A DNA stretch of 64,000 bases from an uncultured Prevotellaceae bacterium (GCA_949295905.1 CASFNA010000007.1:1-64000), one strand, 5' to 3'. Positions 25,836-35,217 are shown, counted from the stretch's first letter. Made by a program: numbers and translations. Notes: generated by a model not told the origin, from the letters alone.

Positions 25836-27322
25836 TATATTGTTTCTCCAAGAACTTTTTTCAAGTTTGTCAATGTCAATTTAACGTCAATGTCTGCGTC
25901 AATCTTCTGCGAGCGGGCCTGTAGCCATGCGGTCTGCGCCGCCATGACATCGGTAACGTCCATCACGCCCTCTTTGAAACCAAGATTGGCGCAACGCAGG
26001 TTTTCATCGGCTTGCTCAGTATTTTTCCTTGCCATTGCAAGCTTCTTGTTTGCCTCGTCAACCTTATACGAGCTTTGGTTTACCTGCAACTCAACCTTCT
26101 CACGCGCCTCGTCAAGCTCAAGCATTGCTATGCTCGTAGCAGTCTTGCCTGCACGTACTTTGTAAGTACCTTCAAACCAGTTCCATACAGGTATCCTGAC
26201 GATGACGCCGATATTCCATACTCCCGAGAACTTACGTTCAAAGCCATTGTAAAGCGAAGGGTTTGTCACAAGATAACCACCGGTCAACGCCACTTGCGGC
26301 AAATAAGCCGCACGTATAAGTTTTGTTGTCTGACGGCTTATATCTACCGTATTCTCAAGCATTTTCAACTCCGGACGATTGCCAATCGCCACAGAAACAT
26401 CTGCCACGGGTATGTTTTCATCTGCTGAGACATCATCTCTATCCTCGTCTTCAAGAATTATATTGCCGTCCATCGGCAATCCGCAGAGCTGGCAAAGCAA
26501 CATTTTTGCAAGCGACAAGCCGTTGTCAACCTGCGTGAGCTGCATTTCCGCCTCGTTGACCCTAACGTCCACTTTCAGTCCGTCGGCTCTCGTTGCAACG
26601 CCTTCTTTTATCATTTTGCCGACATCACCGCTAAGTTTCTTTACAAGTTCAAGATAACTTGTGGCAAGTCTCTGTTTATGTTTCAATGAAACTACCGTCC
26701 AGTAAGCGTTATCAACGTCGTAGACTACGTTCTGCCTGCTGTTCTGCAAGTCGTTGGCGGCAAGCTGCTCGCTTATCTCGGCAATCTTGTTAGCCGCGAC
26801 AATGCTTCCGCCCATGTATATAGGCTGCGTAACCATAACCGACGCAGCGAACATGTTACGGGTATCTGTCCTGAAAGCATCGTTGATGTTTTTACCAATG
26901 GCATTGCCGGCCTGCTCTATACCTGGGGCTATCTTGCCTGCAATATTGCCAAGAGCCTCGGCTGCCTGTGGAGTGATAATGCCCTGTCCGGCCATTTCAG
27001 ATATTACAGACGACATGGTGTTGCCAATCTGCCCGGCCGCCGTAGTGCCTATGCTGCCTATTGCCCCTTTCTGCTTGTCGCTCAATATTGATATTTCCCT
27101 GCTTGTAAACTCATATCCGCCAAGCACGTCTACATGCGGCAGATACTTGGTCCTTGCGGCCTTGCGCGTATCGCGTGCAACGTCCTGCTTCAGTTTGGAT
27201 ATGCCAAGCTGCTTGTTGTTGCGCAAAGCCATGGCCCGGCAACTGTCGAGCGACAACACCCGCTGCGCCCCTACGGGCAGGGCAACGGATATCAGCGAGA
27301 GCAAAATCGTTACATTCTTCAT
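25832..27322 (-). CDS. TolC-family outer membrane efflux protein
   Basis: A 496-residue protein with a signal peptide (MKNVTILLSLISVALPVGA) and two OEP repeats. The first includes SLDSCRAMALRNNKQLGISK and the second NRPELKMLENTVDISRQTTK with AAYLPQVALTGGYLVTNP. An insert at about 78-150, rich in Gly, Ala, Ile and Gln, is longer than in E. coli TolC and may be a loop at the channel mouth. It is the outer-membrane exit for the HlyD/permease complex encoded downstream. Confidence 0.9.
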   Translation of the reverse strand: MKNVTILLSLISVALPVGAQRVLSLDSCRAMALRNNKQLGISKLKQDVARDTRKAARTKYLPHVDVLGGYEFTSREISILSDKQKGAIGSIGTTAAGQIGNTMSSVISEMAGQGIITPQAAEALGNIAGKIAPGIEQAGNAIGKNINDAFRTDTRNMFAASVMVTQPIYMGGSIVAANKIAEISEQLAANDLQNSRQNVVYDVDNAYWTVVSLKHKQRLATSYLELVKKLSGDVGKMIKEGVATRADGLKVDVRVNEAEMQLTQVDNGLSLAKMLLCQLCGLPMDGNIILEDEDRDDVSADENIPVADVSVAIGNRPELKMLENTVDISRQTTKLIRAAYLPQVALTGGYLVTNPSLYNGFERKFSGVWNIGVIVRIPVWNWFEGTYKVRAGKTATSIAMLELDEAREKVELQVNQSSYKVDEANKKLAMARKNTEQADENLRCANLGFKEGVMDVTDVMAAQTAWLQARSQKIDADIDVKLTLTNLKKVLGETIY

Positions 27323-27386
27323 ATAAAAATGTTGTCAAAACCTACATGCAAGGCCGCAAACGCAACTTTGCACCAATTACAGCAAC

Positions 27387-28259
27387 TTACTTTACAGAGA
27401 AGTTTCTCGAGCCTATCATATTGCCGTCGGCAAACACGCTTACATTGTATGTGCCTTCACCAAGAAACTCGTTCACGTTCCAATACATAGTCACGGGTGT
27501 CTCGTTTCCAGTGTATTCTACGGTCTTCTTCATCGAGTAAGGCAGGTTGCGGTTTTCATACTGGAAGGCACCGCCGCCCGACAATACAGTCCCGGCAGGC
27601 GTGGTGATGCGCACATATACAGTCTTGTTGCCGCTCGTCGCCGTCACGTTCTTGGCAATGTTGAAGTTCACCTGAATCGTCTTGCACCTCTTGACCTTCT
27701 TAGTCACCTTGCCGCGCTTGTTTTTCAACGTCATGGTTATGCCCGTAGCGTCGAGCTGCGCGGCAATGGCAACTTTCTCTGACAGCGTCTGCTTGTCGGC
27801 GTTCAGTCCCTCAATCTGCCTTGTAGCCTCGGCGTATTGTCCCTTTACGCGTGTATTTTCTTCCGTCAAATTCTGGTTTAATCGGTTAAGCGAGTCTATT
27901 TCAAGCACATAACTGCGTATAACGGCACGGCATGTTGCCAGTTCCTTTTTCAGTCGTGCTATTTCCCTTGCGTCAGAAGCCTTGACGTTCCTAAGTTCTT
28001 CCAGAAGTTTCTCAGTCTTCAATTGCTCCTGCGTTAGCTGTTCTATTATAGAGTCGTTGTTAATCTGCGTCTTCAGCTCACTGTACTGGTCGGCAAACAT
28101 CTGGTACTCGTTTTCCATTTCCTTTTTGTCCAGCTCAGCCAGTTCCTGCATTTCCCTGTTGGCCTGCTTCTGGTTGGTAAGACTTATGGCAAGATATACT
28201 ATGCCAGCAACCAACAACAAACCTACAATGACAGATGGAATTATTACTTTCTTGTTCAT
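27387..28259 (-). CDS. Coiled-coil membrane protein of unknown function
   Basis: A 290-residue protein: an N-terminal membrane anchor (VIIPSVIVGLLLVAGIVYLA), a predicted coiled coil from about 30 to 165 (heptads rich in Glu, Leu, Gln), and a C-terminal beta-rich domain (VKRCKTIQVNFNIAKN; NKTVYVRITTPAGTVL; VEYTGNETPVTMYWNVNEF; YNVSVFADGNMIGSRNF). It is widely seen in Bacteroidales as a hypothetical protein. It heads the export operon, 64 nt before TolC, so it may be a periplasmic accessory; that is inference. Confidence 0.65.
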   Translation of the reverse strand: MNKKVIIPSVIVGLLLVAGIVYLAISLTNQKQANREMQELAELDKKEMENEYQMFADQYSELKTQINNDSIIEQLTQEQLKTEKLLEELRNVKASDAREIARLKKELATCRAVIRSYVLEIDSLNRLNQNLTEENTRVKGQYAEATRQIEGLNADKQTLSEKVAIAAQLDATGITMTLKNKRGKVTKKVKRCKTIQVNFNIAKNVTATSGNKTVYVRITTPAGTVLSGGGAFQYENRNLPYSMKKTVEYTGNETPVTMYWNVNEFLGEGTYNVSVFADGNMIGSRNFSVK

Positions 28260-28312
28260 ATCCGTTTTTTTTATTTATCAGTCAATAATACGTTTTCAAT
28301 TTTACAGTCATG

Positions 28313-28344
28313 CAAAATTAGCCTATTTCCTTTAAACGCCCCAA
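28313..28344 (-). promoter_or_regulatory. Promoter of the export operon
   Basis: Minus strand: TTG (28342-28344), 21 nt, TAATTTTG (28313-28320). It lies about 55 nt upstream of the coiled-coil protein gene and probably drives all five genes down to 22250. Confidence 0.65.
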
Positions 28345-28399
28345 AAAATTCCAAACTATAAATATCCAAATCGATAAAATTAGTAATTTTACCGAAATT

Positions 28400-28432
28400 T
28401 TGAACAATATTAAAAAGGATTACTTATATTTG
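28400..28432 (+). promoter_or_regulatory. Promoter of the DUF4492-cydAB operon
   Basis: TTG (28400-28402), 22 nt, TATATTTG (28425-28432). The -7 box is ideal, the spacer 1-2 nt long. Confidence 0.6.
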
Positions 28433-28480
28433 CAGAGGCGTATGCCATGCACCTTAATATACCGAAATACACACTACGCC

Positions 28481-28687
28481 ATGATTAGACAGGTCGTAAA
28501 TTTCTACCGCGACGGCTTCAAGAGCATGAGGCTCGGCAAGACACTTTGGCTTGTCGTGATTGTAAAACTTGTCATTATCTTTGTTGTCATCAAACTGTTA
28601 TTCATGCCCGACATACTTAGCGAACGTGCCGATGGCAACGAAGCGGACTACGTGTCAACGCAAATAATTGAAAGAATGAACAAATGA
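28481..28687 (+). CDS. DUF4492 small membrane protein, cydAB-linked
   Basis: A 68-residue protein with one membrane segment (LWLVVIVKLVIIFVVIKLLF). The start MIRQVVNFYRDGFKSMRLGK and its place before cydA are typical of DUF4492. An upstream open frame to 28400 overlaps the promoter, so the ATG at 28481 is the start. Its constant neighbour relation to cytochrome bd suggests an assembly or accessory subunit, possibly the counterpart of CydX; this is inference. Confidence 0.8.
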   Translation: MIRQVVNFYRDGFKSMRLGKTLWLVVIVKLVIIFVVIKLLFMPDILSERADGNEADYVSTQIIERMNK

Positions 28688-28720
28688 ATAATACACTACT
28701 ATGCAGAACATCAGGCTATC

Positions 28721-28740
28721 AACTCTTAATTCTTAACTTA
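28721..28740. repeat. Single A-family arm before cydA
   Basis: AACTCTTAATTCTTAACTTA ends 8 nt before the cydA ATG, with no left partner after the DUF4492 gene. It is a solo arm of the TTAACTCTTAATTC family. Confidence 0.6.
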
Positions 28741-28748
28741 ATTAAAAT

Positions 28749-30338
28749 ATGGAAAATCTCTTACTAAACATAAGCGCCGGAACAGTAGACTGGTCGAGGG
28801 CGCAATTCGCGCTCACTGCCATTTACCACTGGCTTTTCGTTCCACTTACGTTGGGTCTTGCGCTTATCATGGGCATCATGGAAACATGTTATTACCGCAC
28901 AGGCAAGAAGTTTTGGAAAGACGCCTCACGCTTTTGGCAAAAGCTCTTCGGAATAAACTTCGCCATGGGCGTGGCCACGGGCATAATACTTGAATTCGAG
29001 TTCGGCACAAACTGGAGCAACTATTCGTGGCTCGTAGGCGACATATTCGGCGCACCGCTCGCCATCGAGGGCATAGTGGCATTTTTCCTCGAAGCCACAT
29101 TCGTAGGCGTGATGTTTTTCGGCTGGGACAAGGTGTCACGCGGTTTCCACCTTGCTTCTACATGGCTTACAGGCATCGGCGCGACAATATCGGCATGGTG
29201 GATACTCGTGGCTAACGCCTGGATGCAATATCCCGTGGGGCAGGCATTCAACCCTGATACAATGCGCAACGAAATGACTTCCTTCGCAGAAGTAGCCTTG
29301 TCGCCGTTCGCCATCGACAAATTCTTCCATACAGTCATATCGGCATGGATTATCGGAGCCATCTTCACCGTAGCCGTAAGCTGCTATCTCATGTACCGCC
29401 GCCGACAAGATGAAGAACAGGCCTGCCGTGACCGCCGCCTTGCCGTGAGAAGCATGAAAATCGCTTCCATCGTCGGCCTTGTATCATCGCTCCTTGCCAT
29501 ACATACCGGGGACAGCTCGGCGTACATGGTTGCACAGTCACAGCCCATGAAGCTTGCCGCCATGGAGGCTCTCTACGACGGAGGACAAGGTGAAGGACTG
29601 ACCGTCATAGCTGCCGTCAACCCGTTCTGCCAACCCGACTACGCCTCCGGCGAAGAACCGCCGATGAAAATTGCCATGCCCAACATGCTTTCGTTCCTCG
29701 CCACACGCGACTTTAACGGCTACGTGCCGGGAATAAACGACATTATACGCGGCGGATATACCATGCCCGACGGAGCCAAGGCACTATCATTGGAAGAGAA
29801 GATGGAACGCGGACGCAAAGCCATCACCGCACTTTCAGGCTACCGTGAGGCTCAAACAAGCGGAGACGCAATAGCCGCAGCGAACCACCGTAAGACACTT
29901 GACGAAAACATCAAATACTTCGGCTACGGTTACATTGACAACGCTGAACAGACCGTACCTTACATACCCCTATGCTTCTGGGCGTTCCGTGTGATGGTAG
30001 GCTTGGGCGTGCTGTTCCTCCTGTTCTTCGCCTTGTCAACATTCCTTTCATACAAGAAGGACATAACTAAGATGCGCTGGCTGCACGTTACGGGCATGGC
30101 GCTCTTGCCGCTCGGCTACATAGCCAGCGAGGCGGGATGGCTCGTTGCCGAATTCGGCCGCCAGCCATGGACAATCCAAGACATGCTGCCTACGTGGGTC
30201 GCCGTGTCCGATGTAGGCTCCGCCTCGGTAATGCTCACTTTCTTCATCTTCCTCGCCCTGTTCACCCTCCTGCTCATCGTAGAGATTAGCATTATGTGCA
30301 AAGCGATAAAGAAAGGACCTGAATATGAAAGAAATTAA
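28749..30338 (+). CDS. cydA: Cytochrome bd ubiquinol oxidase subunit I
   Basis: A 529-residue haem-bearing subunit. Conserved parts are visible: RAQFALTAIYHWLFVPLTLG with the b595 haem His near 27, GIILEFEFGTNWSNYSWLVG, ANAWMQYPVGQAFNP, and the C-terminal GWLVAEFGRQPWTIQDMLPT. The quinol-loop region (about 255-385) carries a long lineage-specific stretch. It reduces oxygen to water at low oxygen tension, which in strict anaerobes scavenges O2. cydB follows. Confidence 0.96.
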   Translation: MENLLLNISAGTVDWSRAQFALTAIYHWLFVPLTLGLALIMGIMETCYYRTGKKFWKDASRFWQKLFGINFAMGVATGIILEFEFGTNWSNYSWLVGDIFGAPLAIEGIVAFFLEATFVGVMFFGWDKVSRGFHLASTWLTGIGATISAWWILVANAWMQYPVGQAFNPDTMRNEMTSFAEVALSPFAIDKFFHTVISAWIIGAIFTVAVSCYLMYRRRQDEEQACRDRRLAVRSMKIASIVGLVSSLLAIHTGDSSAYMVAQSQPMKLAAMEALYDGGQGEGLTVIAAVNPFCQPDYASGEEPPMKIAMPNMLSFLATRDFNGYVPGINDIIRGGYTMPDGAKALSLEEKMERGRKAITALSGYREAQTSGDAIAAANHRKTLDENIKYFGYGYIDNAEQTVPYIPLCFWAFRVMVGLGVLFLLFFALSTFLSYKKDITKMRWLHVTGMALLPLGYIASEAGWLVAEFGRQPWTIQDMLPTWVAVSDVGSASVMLTFFIFLALFTLLLIVEISIMCKAIKKGPEYERN

Positions 30339-30345
30339 TAATGTG

Positions 30346-30469
30346 AAAATGAACAATGAATAATAAAAAATAAATAATGAACAATTAAAATGATAAACGA
30401 TTGAAACCAAGATTAATCGCGGCGTAAACCAATTTATTCATTTTTAATTCTTCATTTTTAATTAATAGA
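30346..30469. repeat. Inverted word-repeat pair A6, cydA-cydB gap
   Basis: Left part about 30346-30405 uses AATGAACAATGAATAATAAA-like words, right part about 30440-30469 uses TTCATTTTTAATTCTTCATT. The arms are looser complements than in other pairs but the position, filling the whole gap between two operon genes, is the same. Confidence 0.6.
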
Positions 30470-30472
30470 ATT

Positions 30473-31570
30473 ATGTCATACGATTTCTTACAGCACTATT
30501 GGTGGTTCATAGTTTCCCTGCTCGGAGCGTTGCTGGTGTTCATGATGTTCGTGCAGGGCGCAAACTCCGTCATGTTCTCACTAAGCGCGAACGATGACGA
30601 ACGCCGCCTGATAACAAACTCCACCGGCAAGAAATGGGAACTGACGTTTACCACACTTGTTACGTTCGGCGGAGCGTTCTTCGCCTCGTTCCCGTTGTTT
30701 TACAGCACCAGTTTCGGCGGTGCTTACTGGGTGTGGATGCTCATACTCGTCACATTTGTGCTTCAGGCCGTCAGCTATGAGTTTCAGCACAAGTTAGGCA
30801 ATCTGCTCGGCGCACGCACGTTCCAGTGGTTCCTCGTCATCAACGGCATTGCAGGCCCGCTGCTGCTCGGCATAGCCGTGGCTACATTCTTCAACGGCTC
30901 TAACTTCATCGTTGAAAAGGCCAACATCTTCGGCGGTGCAAGTCCCATCATCAGCCGCTGGGCCAACGCCAGCCACGGACTCGACGCCCTGCTCAACGGC
31001 TGGAACTGGATATTCGGCCTTGCCGTATTCTTCCTTGCGCGCATTCTCGGCATACTCTACGTCATCAACAATGTTGACAACACAAGCATCCGCCGCCGCG
31101 GCACGGTGCGCCTTGTGGGCAACTTCGTGCCGTTCCTCGTGTTCTTCATAGTCGCCGTTGTGTACATCCTGCTGAAAGACGGCTACGCCTTCGACCCCTC
31201 TACAGGTGAAACATTCATCGAGCCTGACAAGTATTTCAACAACTTCTGCCAGATGTGGCCTCTCGCCATAACCTTGCTCGCCGGGGTCACGCTGTTCCTG
31301 TTCGGCTGCATGAAGACTATCTTCAGCGCTACATACACACGCGGAATATGGCCTGCCGGCATCGGCGCGGTGCTCGCCGTGCTAAGCCTGCTGCTATGCG
31401 CAGGATGGAACAACACGGCATTCTACCCTTCAACCGCCGACCTGCAAAGCAGCCTCAACATCGCCAATAGCTGTAGCAGCGAGTTTACACTCACTGTAAT
31501 GCTCTATGTCTCGCTGCTTGTGCCGTTCGTCCTCGCCTACATTGCGTATGTGTGGAGGAAGATGAAATAG
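30473..31570 (+). CDS. cydB: Cytochrome bd ubiquinol oxidase subunit II
   Basis: A 365-residue protein with about nine membrane segments (FLQHYWWFIVSLLGALLVFM; MFVQGANSVMF; SYEFQHKLGN). The VLQAVSYEFQHK block is diagnostic of Bacteroidota CydB. It pairs with CydA encoded 134 nt upstream. Confidence 0.95.
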   Translation: MSYDFLQHYWWFIVSLLGALLVFMMFVQGANSVMFSLSANDDERRLITNSTGKKWELTFTTLVTFGGAFFASFPLFYSTSFGGAYWVWMLILVTFVLQAVSYEFQHKLGNLLGARTFQWFLVINGIAGPLLLGIAVATFFNGSNFIVEKANIFGGASPIISRWANASHGLDALLNGWNWIFGLAVFFLARILGILYVINNVDNTSIRRRGTVRLVGNFVPFLVFFIVAVVYILLKDGYAFDPSTGETFIEPDKYFNNFCQMWPLAITLLAGVTLFLFGCMKTIFSATYTRGIWPAGIGAVLAVLSLLLCAGWNNTAFYPSTADLQSSLNIANSCSSEFTLTVMLYVSLLVPFVLAYIAYVWRKMK

Positions 31571-31571
31571 A

Positions 31572-31736
31572 AGCCCCTCCCCAACCCTCCCGACGGGAGG
31601 GAATCTAATTACTTTTACAATATAATAAAAGGCTTGCCTGTAATATTTAGAACAGGCAAGCCTTTTAATTATGTAAAATTTGTATATATCTCAAGCATTC
31701 CAAGCTCCCTTCCCCGGGAGGGCTGGGGAAGGGCTT
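31572..31736. repeat. Inverted repeat pair E2 (CCCTCCCGAGGGGAGGG family)
   Basis: Left arm 31572-31601 (AGCCCCTCCCCAACCCTCCC then GACGGGAGGG) and right arm 31705-31736 (CTCCCTTCCCCGGGAGGGCT then GGGGAAGGGCTT). It spans the gap from the cydB stop to the mrp stop and encloses a separate terminator hairpin. Confidence 0.85.
31627..31666. terminator. Bidirectional terminator between cydB and mrp
   Basis: AAAAGGCTTGCCTGT (31627-31641) and ACAGGCAAGCCTTTT (31652-31666) are perfect 15 bp complements with a 10 nt loop, A-run on one side and T-run on the other. It serves the convergent cydB and mrp genes. Confidence 0.85.
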
Positions 31737-32834
31737 TTACTTCACTTCTACTATCTTCGTCGGCCCTTGCTCCTTGTTCCTGCGGTTAACTGTAGTGACT
31801 ACGGCCTGCGCCAGATTGATGAACGCCTGGCCGGTCATGGTGTCGGCATCGAGTGCCGAGGGTTTGCCGTCGTCGCCGCTCTCGCAGATGCTCTGCACCA
31901 TCGGAATCTGCGCCAGCAAGGGCACGCCCATCTCCTTTGCCAGGTTCTTGCAACCGTCCTTGCCGAAGATGTAATACCTGTTCTCGGGCAGCTCTGCCGG
32001 AGTAAACCAAGCCATGTTCTCCACCAATCCCAGTATTGGCACGTTCACCTTGTCGTTCCTGTACATGTCTATGCCCTTGCGCGCGTCGGCCAGAGCCACC
32101 TTCTGCGGCGTGCTCACTATTACCGCGCCGGTGATGGCCAGCGTCTGAAGGAGAGTAAGGTGGATGTCGCTCGTGCCTGGAGGCGTGTCAAGTATGAAGT
32201 AGTCAAGGTCGCCCCAGTCGGCATCGCCGATTAGCTGCTTCAACGCGTTCGACGCCATGCCGCCGCGCCACAGCGTCGCTGTGTCGGAATTTACAAAGAA
32301 GCCTATGCTCAACAGCTTCACACCGTATTTCTCAATAGGCTCTATGAGGTCGCGCCCGTCCTTGTTCACGGCGTAAGGCCGTGCATCCTCCACGTCGAAC
32401 ATCTTTGGCATCGAAGGGCCGAAGATGTCAGTATCAAGCAGGCCTACCTTATAGCCAAGGCGAGCCAGAGCTATGGCAAGGTTTGCCGCAACAGTGCTCT
32501 TGCCCACTCCGCCCTTGCCGGAGCTTACGGCCACAACGTTCTTCACGCCTGGCAGCATCTTCCCAGGTTCAGGGCGCGGCTTCGACTTCGTCTCAACCCC
32601 GATGGTCACCTCTACGTCTTTGCTCACATTGTAATGTATGGCGGCCTCGGCGGCTTTCAGCGTAGACTTCATGAATGGGTCTGTATCGCGTGGAAAGATG
32701 AGCGAGAACGACACCTTCATGCCGTCAATCCGCAGGTTGTCGGCTACCATCTCGCTCTCAACAAGATTTTTTTTCGTGCCCGGATACGTTACCGTAGCCA
32801 AGGCATCCATTATCAGTTTGGGATATAGTGTCAT
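31737..32834 (-). CDS. mrp: Mrp/NBP35-family iron-sulfur cluster carrier ATPase
   Basis: A 365-residue protein: an N-terminal DUF59/MIP18-like domain (about 1-85), then the P-loop VSSGKGGVGKSTVAANLA at about 105-122, LLDTDIFGPSMPKMF and DYFILDTPPGTSD. It is thought to carry and hand over Fe-S clusters. The C-x-x-C cluster motif typical of many members is not obvious here. It has its own promoter -7 box at 32862. Confidence 0.9.
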   Translation of the reverse strand: MTLYPKLIMDALATVTYPGTKKNLVESEMVADNLRIDGMKVSFSLIFPRDTDPFMKSTLKAAEAAIHYNVSKDVEVTIGVETKSKPRPEPGKMLPGVKNVVAVSSGKGGVGKSTVAANLAIALARLGYKVGLLDTDIFGPSMPKMFDVEDARPYAVNKDGRDLIEPIEKYGVKLLSIGFFVNSDTATLWRGGMASNALKQLIGDADWGDLDYFILDTPPGTSDIHLTLLQTLAITGAVIVSTPQKVALADARKGIDMYRNDKVNVPILGLVENMAWFTPAELPENRYYIFGKDGCKNLAKEMGVPLLAQIPMVQSICESGDDGKPSALDADTMTGQAFINLAQAVVTTVNRRNKEQGPTKIVEVK

Positions 32835-32861
32835 AATGCTTCTGTTTTTTTATTTACCCTG

Positions 32862-32869
32862 CAAAATTA
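32862..32869 (-). promoter_or_regulatory. -7 box of mrp
   Basis: TAATTTTG on the minus strand at 32862-32869, about 28 nt upstream of the mrp ATG; no strong -33 TTG. Confidence 0.5.
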
Positions 32870-33089
32870 TAAAATTATCCTGTTACTACACGTATTCTTT
32901 TGATAATTTCACCGTCAAACATCACATTCACACTTTAAAAACTCACGGTCAACGGTTTACAACATAACAGTAAACGCCACATTACATAACGCGAATGTCA
33001 CCGCATAAACCGCAGGCTGCGACAACGCGCCCCCAGTTTATGGCATTATGACAAACTGTTTTTTAAGACGAAGAAATTTCATGTATCTG

Positions 33090-33180
33090 CAAAAAGCCGT
33101 GAACAGCAGTGTAAAACGTGGCCTTTCATAACGCGGAACGCAGCCTTTTGCAACATAAAAGGCCGCGTTTTACAAAAAGG
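33090..33180. repeat. GACGGCCTTTT-family palindromic mosaic, copy R4 (degenerate)
   Basis: Words AAAACGTGGCCTTTC, CGCAGCCTTTTGC and the inverted AAAAGGCCGCGTTTT lie between trmB and mrp, both on the minus strand. The rest of the 32835-33223 gap is A/T-rich with no gene visible. Confidence 0.7.
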
Positions 33181-33223
33181 ATTAATGTAAACATGAATGA
33201 AGCCGGCACCCGCCGGCACGTGA

Positions 33224-33994
33224 TTACTTACGCATCTCTACACCGCTACGCCCTTGCCTGCGGTAGCTGCGGTAATCGTCTACAGGTATTTCTATGTCCG
33301 ATTCCTCCAGTGCCACCCCGTGCGGCAAGCGGAACTTCATGTATCTGATATCCATACCCCGCTCAATCCACTGACTTTCATAATATGTCTGAATTGCCAG
33401 TATGCGGCGCGTACCTTCATCTATATCGTCCGTATGGTATAAGTCTTCCGTACGGAAAAGCAAAGGCAGACGGTTATGCTCCACCATATAGGATGTGTAT
33501 GTGAAAAGGAAATTGCTGTCGGTCTTGACGTGTATTATGCCGCCGTCAACCAAAAAACGGCGGTAACGCTCCATGAAATATGTGCTGGTAAGGCGCTTGC
33601 GCACATTCTTCATCTGCGGGTCGCTGAACGTAAGCCATATTTCCTGTACCTCGCCCGGTGAAAAAAAACGGTCTATAATCTCGATGTTTGTACGCAAAAA
33701 AGCAACATTACTCAGTCCTTCGGCAAGCGCTTGTGTTGCTCCAGTCCACATGCGCGCCCCCTTTATGTCCACACCAATAAAATTGACATCCGGGAAAAGG
33801 CGCGCAAGTCCTACTGCATACTCACCCTTGCCGCATCCAAGCTCAAGCACAATCGGATTATCGTTATGGAAATACATCTCGCGCCAACGTCCTTTCATCT
33901 CGAAAGGGACGTTGTCTATCACAGAATAAGGATACTGAAAAACGTTCGAATAACGCTCCATGTCGGCGAACTTGGCCAATTTACCTTTACCCAT
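33224..33994 (-). CDS. trmB: tRNA (guanine-46-N7)-methyltransferase
   Basis: A 256-residue SAM-dependent enzyme that methylates G46 in the tRNA variable loop. The SAM site is [20 protein letters not shown] at about 49-68, followed by [16 protein letters not shown], and the RNA-side motif [19 protein letters not shown] at about 117-135. Length is slightly longer than in E. coli at the C-terminus. Confidence 0.93.
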   Translation of the reverse strand: MGKGKLAKFADMERYSNVFQYPYSVIDNVPFEMKGRWREMYFHNDNPIVLELGCGKGEYAVGLARLFPDVNFIGVDIKGARMWTGATQALAEGLSNVAFLRTNIEIIDRFFSPGEVQEIWLTFSDPQMKNVRKRLTSTYFMERYRRFLVDGGIIHVKTDSNFLFTYTSYMVEHNRLPLLFRTEDLYHTDDIDEGTRRILAIQTYYESQWIERGMDIRYMKFRLPHGVALEESDIEIPVDDYRSYRRQGRSGVEMRK

Positions 33995-34048
33995 CAGTCA
34001 AATCTAAATGAAAAATTAAAATAGGTTACAATTTAAACAACTAAAAAA

Positions 34049-34136
34049 ATGAAAAGTGGAAAGTGAAAAAACAATCGCCCAGCGTCATCGTCGGCAAATG
34101 GATTCTTCACTTTCCACTCTCCACTCTTCGCTTTAC
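34049..34136. repeat. Inverted word-repeat pair A8 (CACTTTCCACTCTTC family)
   Basis: Left arm about 34049-34071 (ATGAAAAGTGGAAAGTGAAA) and right arm about 34102-34136 (TTCACTTTCCACTCTCCACT and on). The right arm includes the TAA stop of ilvE (34133-34135). It lies between ilvE and trmB, both minus strand. Confidence 0.8.
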
Positions 34137-35155
34137 TCAATCACGACTTTTGTCCATCCGTGTACATCTGGGTCTATTCCGTACTGGATGTTACGCAACT
34201 TGTTGTATAACTTTGTGCTTATCGGGCCGGGCTTACCGTCCTTGCTAATAACATAACTTTTATGATTTTCCAAATCGTCTATCTTCGAAATAGGACTTAT
34301 AACAGCTGCCGTACCACAAGCTCCGGCCTCCTCGAATGTTGACAATTCCTCTTCAGGTATCTGCCTGCGCTCCACCTTCATGCCCATGTCTTCAGCCAGC
34401 TGCATGAGGCTCTTGTTCGTTATGCTTGGCAGTATGCTCGTTGATTTCGGAGTAACGTATGTGTTGTCCTTGATACCGAAGAAGTTTGCCGCGCCACACT
34501 CGTCCATATACTTCTTCTCCTTCGCGTCGAGATAGAACTCGCAGGCATAACCCAAGTCATGCGCCATCTTGTTGGCACGCAGTGAAGCGGCATAGTTACC
34601 GCCCACCTTATAAATACCCGTACCTAACGGAGCTGCACGGTCATATTCACGTATGATTACATAAGGATTTGTGGCGAAGCCTCCTTTGAAGTACGGACCT
34701 ACCGGTGTAACGAATATCATGAACAAGTATTCTGAAGCCGGATGCACGCCGACCTGTGCCGACATGCCTACAAGCAGCGGACGTATATAGAGCGTAGCGC
34801 CGCTCTCATAAGTCGGTATATAGTCCTGGTTGAGGCGTACTACCTTGGTAACCATCTCCTCGAACAGTTCTGTAGACACTTCAGGCATGAGTATGCCGCG
34901 GCATGTGCTTTGCAGTCGGGCGGCGTTTTCGTCCATACGGAACACACGCACCTTGCCGTCCGGGCAACGGTAAGCCTTCAGTCCCTCGAACGCCTCCTGG
35001 CCGTAATGCAGGCAGGTAGCCGCCATGTGCATCTTGATGTATTCGTCGGAGCAGACTTCTATCTCGCCCCATTTTCCGTCGCGGTAATAGCAACGCACGT
35101 TGTAGTCTGTCGGAACGTATCCGAAAGGCAACTTTGCCCAATCCATATTTTTCAT
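34133..35155 (-). CDS. ilvE: Branched-chain amino acid aminotransferase
   Basis: A 340-residue PLP class IV aminotransferase for Ile, Leu and Val. Seen: GQEAFEGLKAYRCPDGKVRV with DENAARLQ, the Lys of GTGIYKVGGNYAAS (PLP Schiff base, about 193), and EEAGACGTAAVISPI. Size and motifs match the group II BCAT type. It has a near-ideal promoter at 35187-35217. Confidence 0.95.
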   Translation of the reverse strand: MKNMDWAKLPFGYVPTDYNVRCYYRDGKWGEIEVCSDEYIKMHMAATCLHYGQEAFEGLKAYRCPDGKVRVFRMDENAARLQSTCRGILMPEVSTELFEEMVTKVVRLNQDYIPTYESGATLYIRPLLVGMSAQVGVHPASEYLFMIFVTPVGPYFKGGFATNPYVIIREYDRAAPLGTGIYKVGGNYAASLRANKMAHDLGYACEFYLDAKEKKYMDECGAANFFGIKDNTYVTPKSTSILPSITNKSLMQLAEDMGMKVERRQIPEEELSTFEEAGACGTAAVISPISKIDDLENHKSYVISKDGKPGPISTKLYNKLRNIQYGIDPDVHGWTKVVIE

Positions 35156-35186
35156 AATATTACTTTGATTGTTGAGTTTACTGTTG

Positions 35187-35217
35187 CAAAAGTAGCAATT
35201 ATCTTAGTAACGAGCAA
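35187..35217 (-). promoter_or_regulatory. Promoter of ilvE
   Basis: Minus strand: TTG (35215-35217), 20 nt, TACTTTTG (35187-35194), about 30 nt upstream of the start codon. Confidence 0.75.

Noticed and set aside
31572-31736. E2 inverted pair as the terminator of cydB and mrp
   Set aside because: A better, perfect 15 bp hairpin with A/T tracts (31627-31666) lies inside it; the E2 arms are extra.
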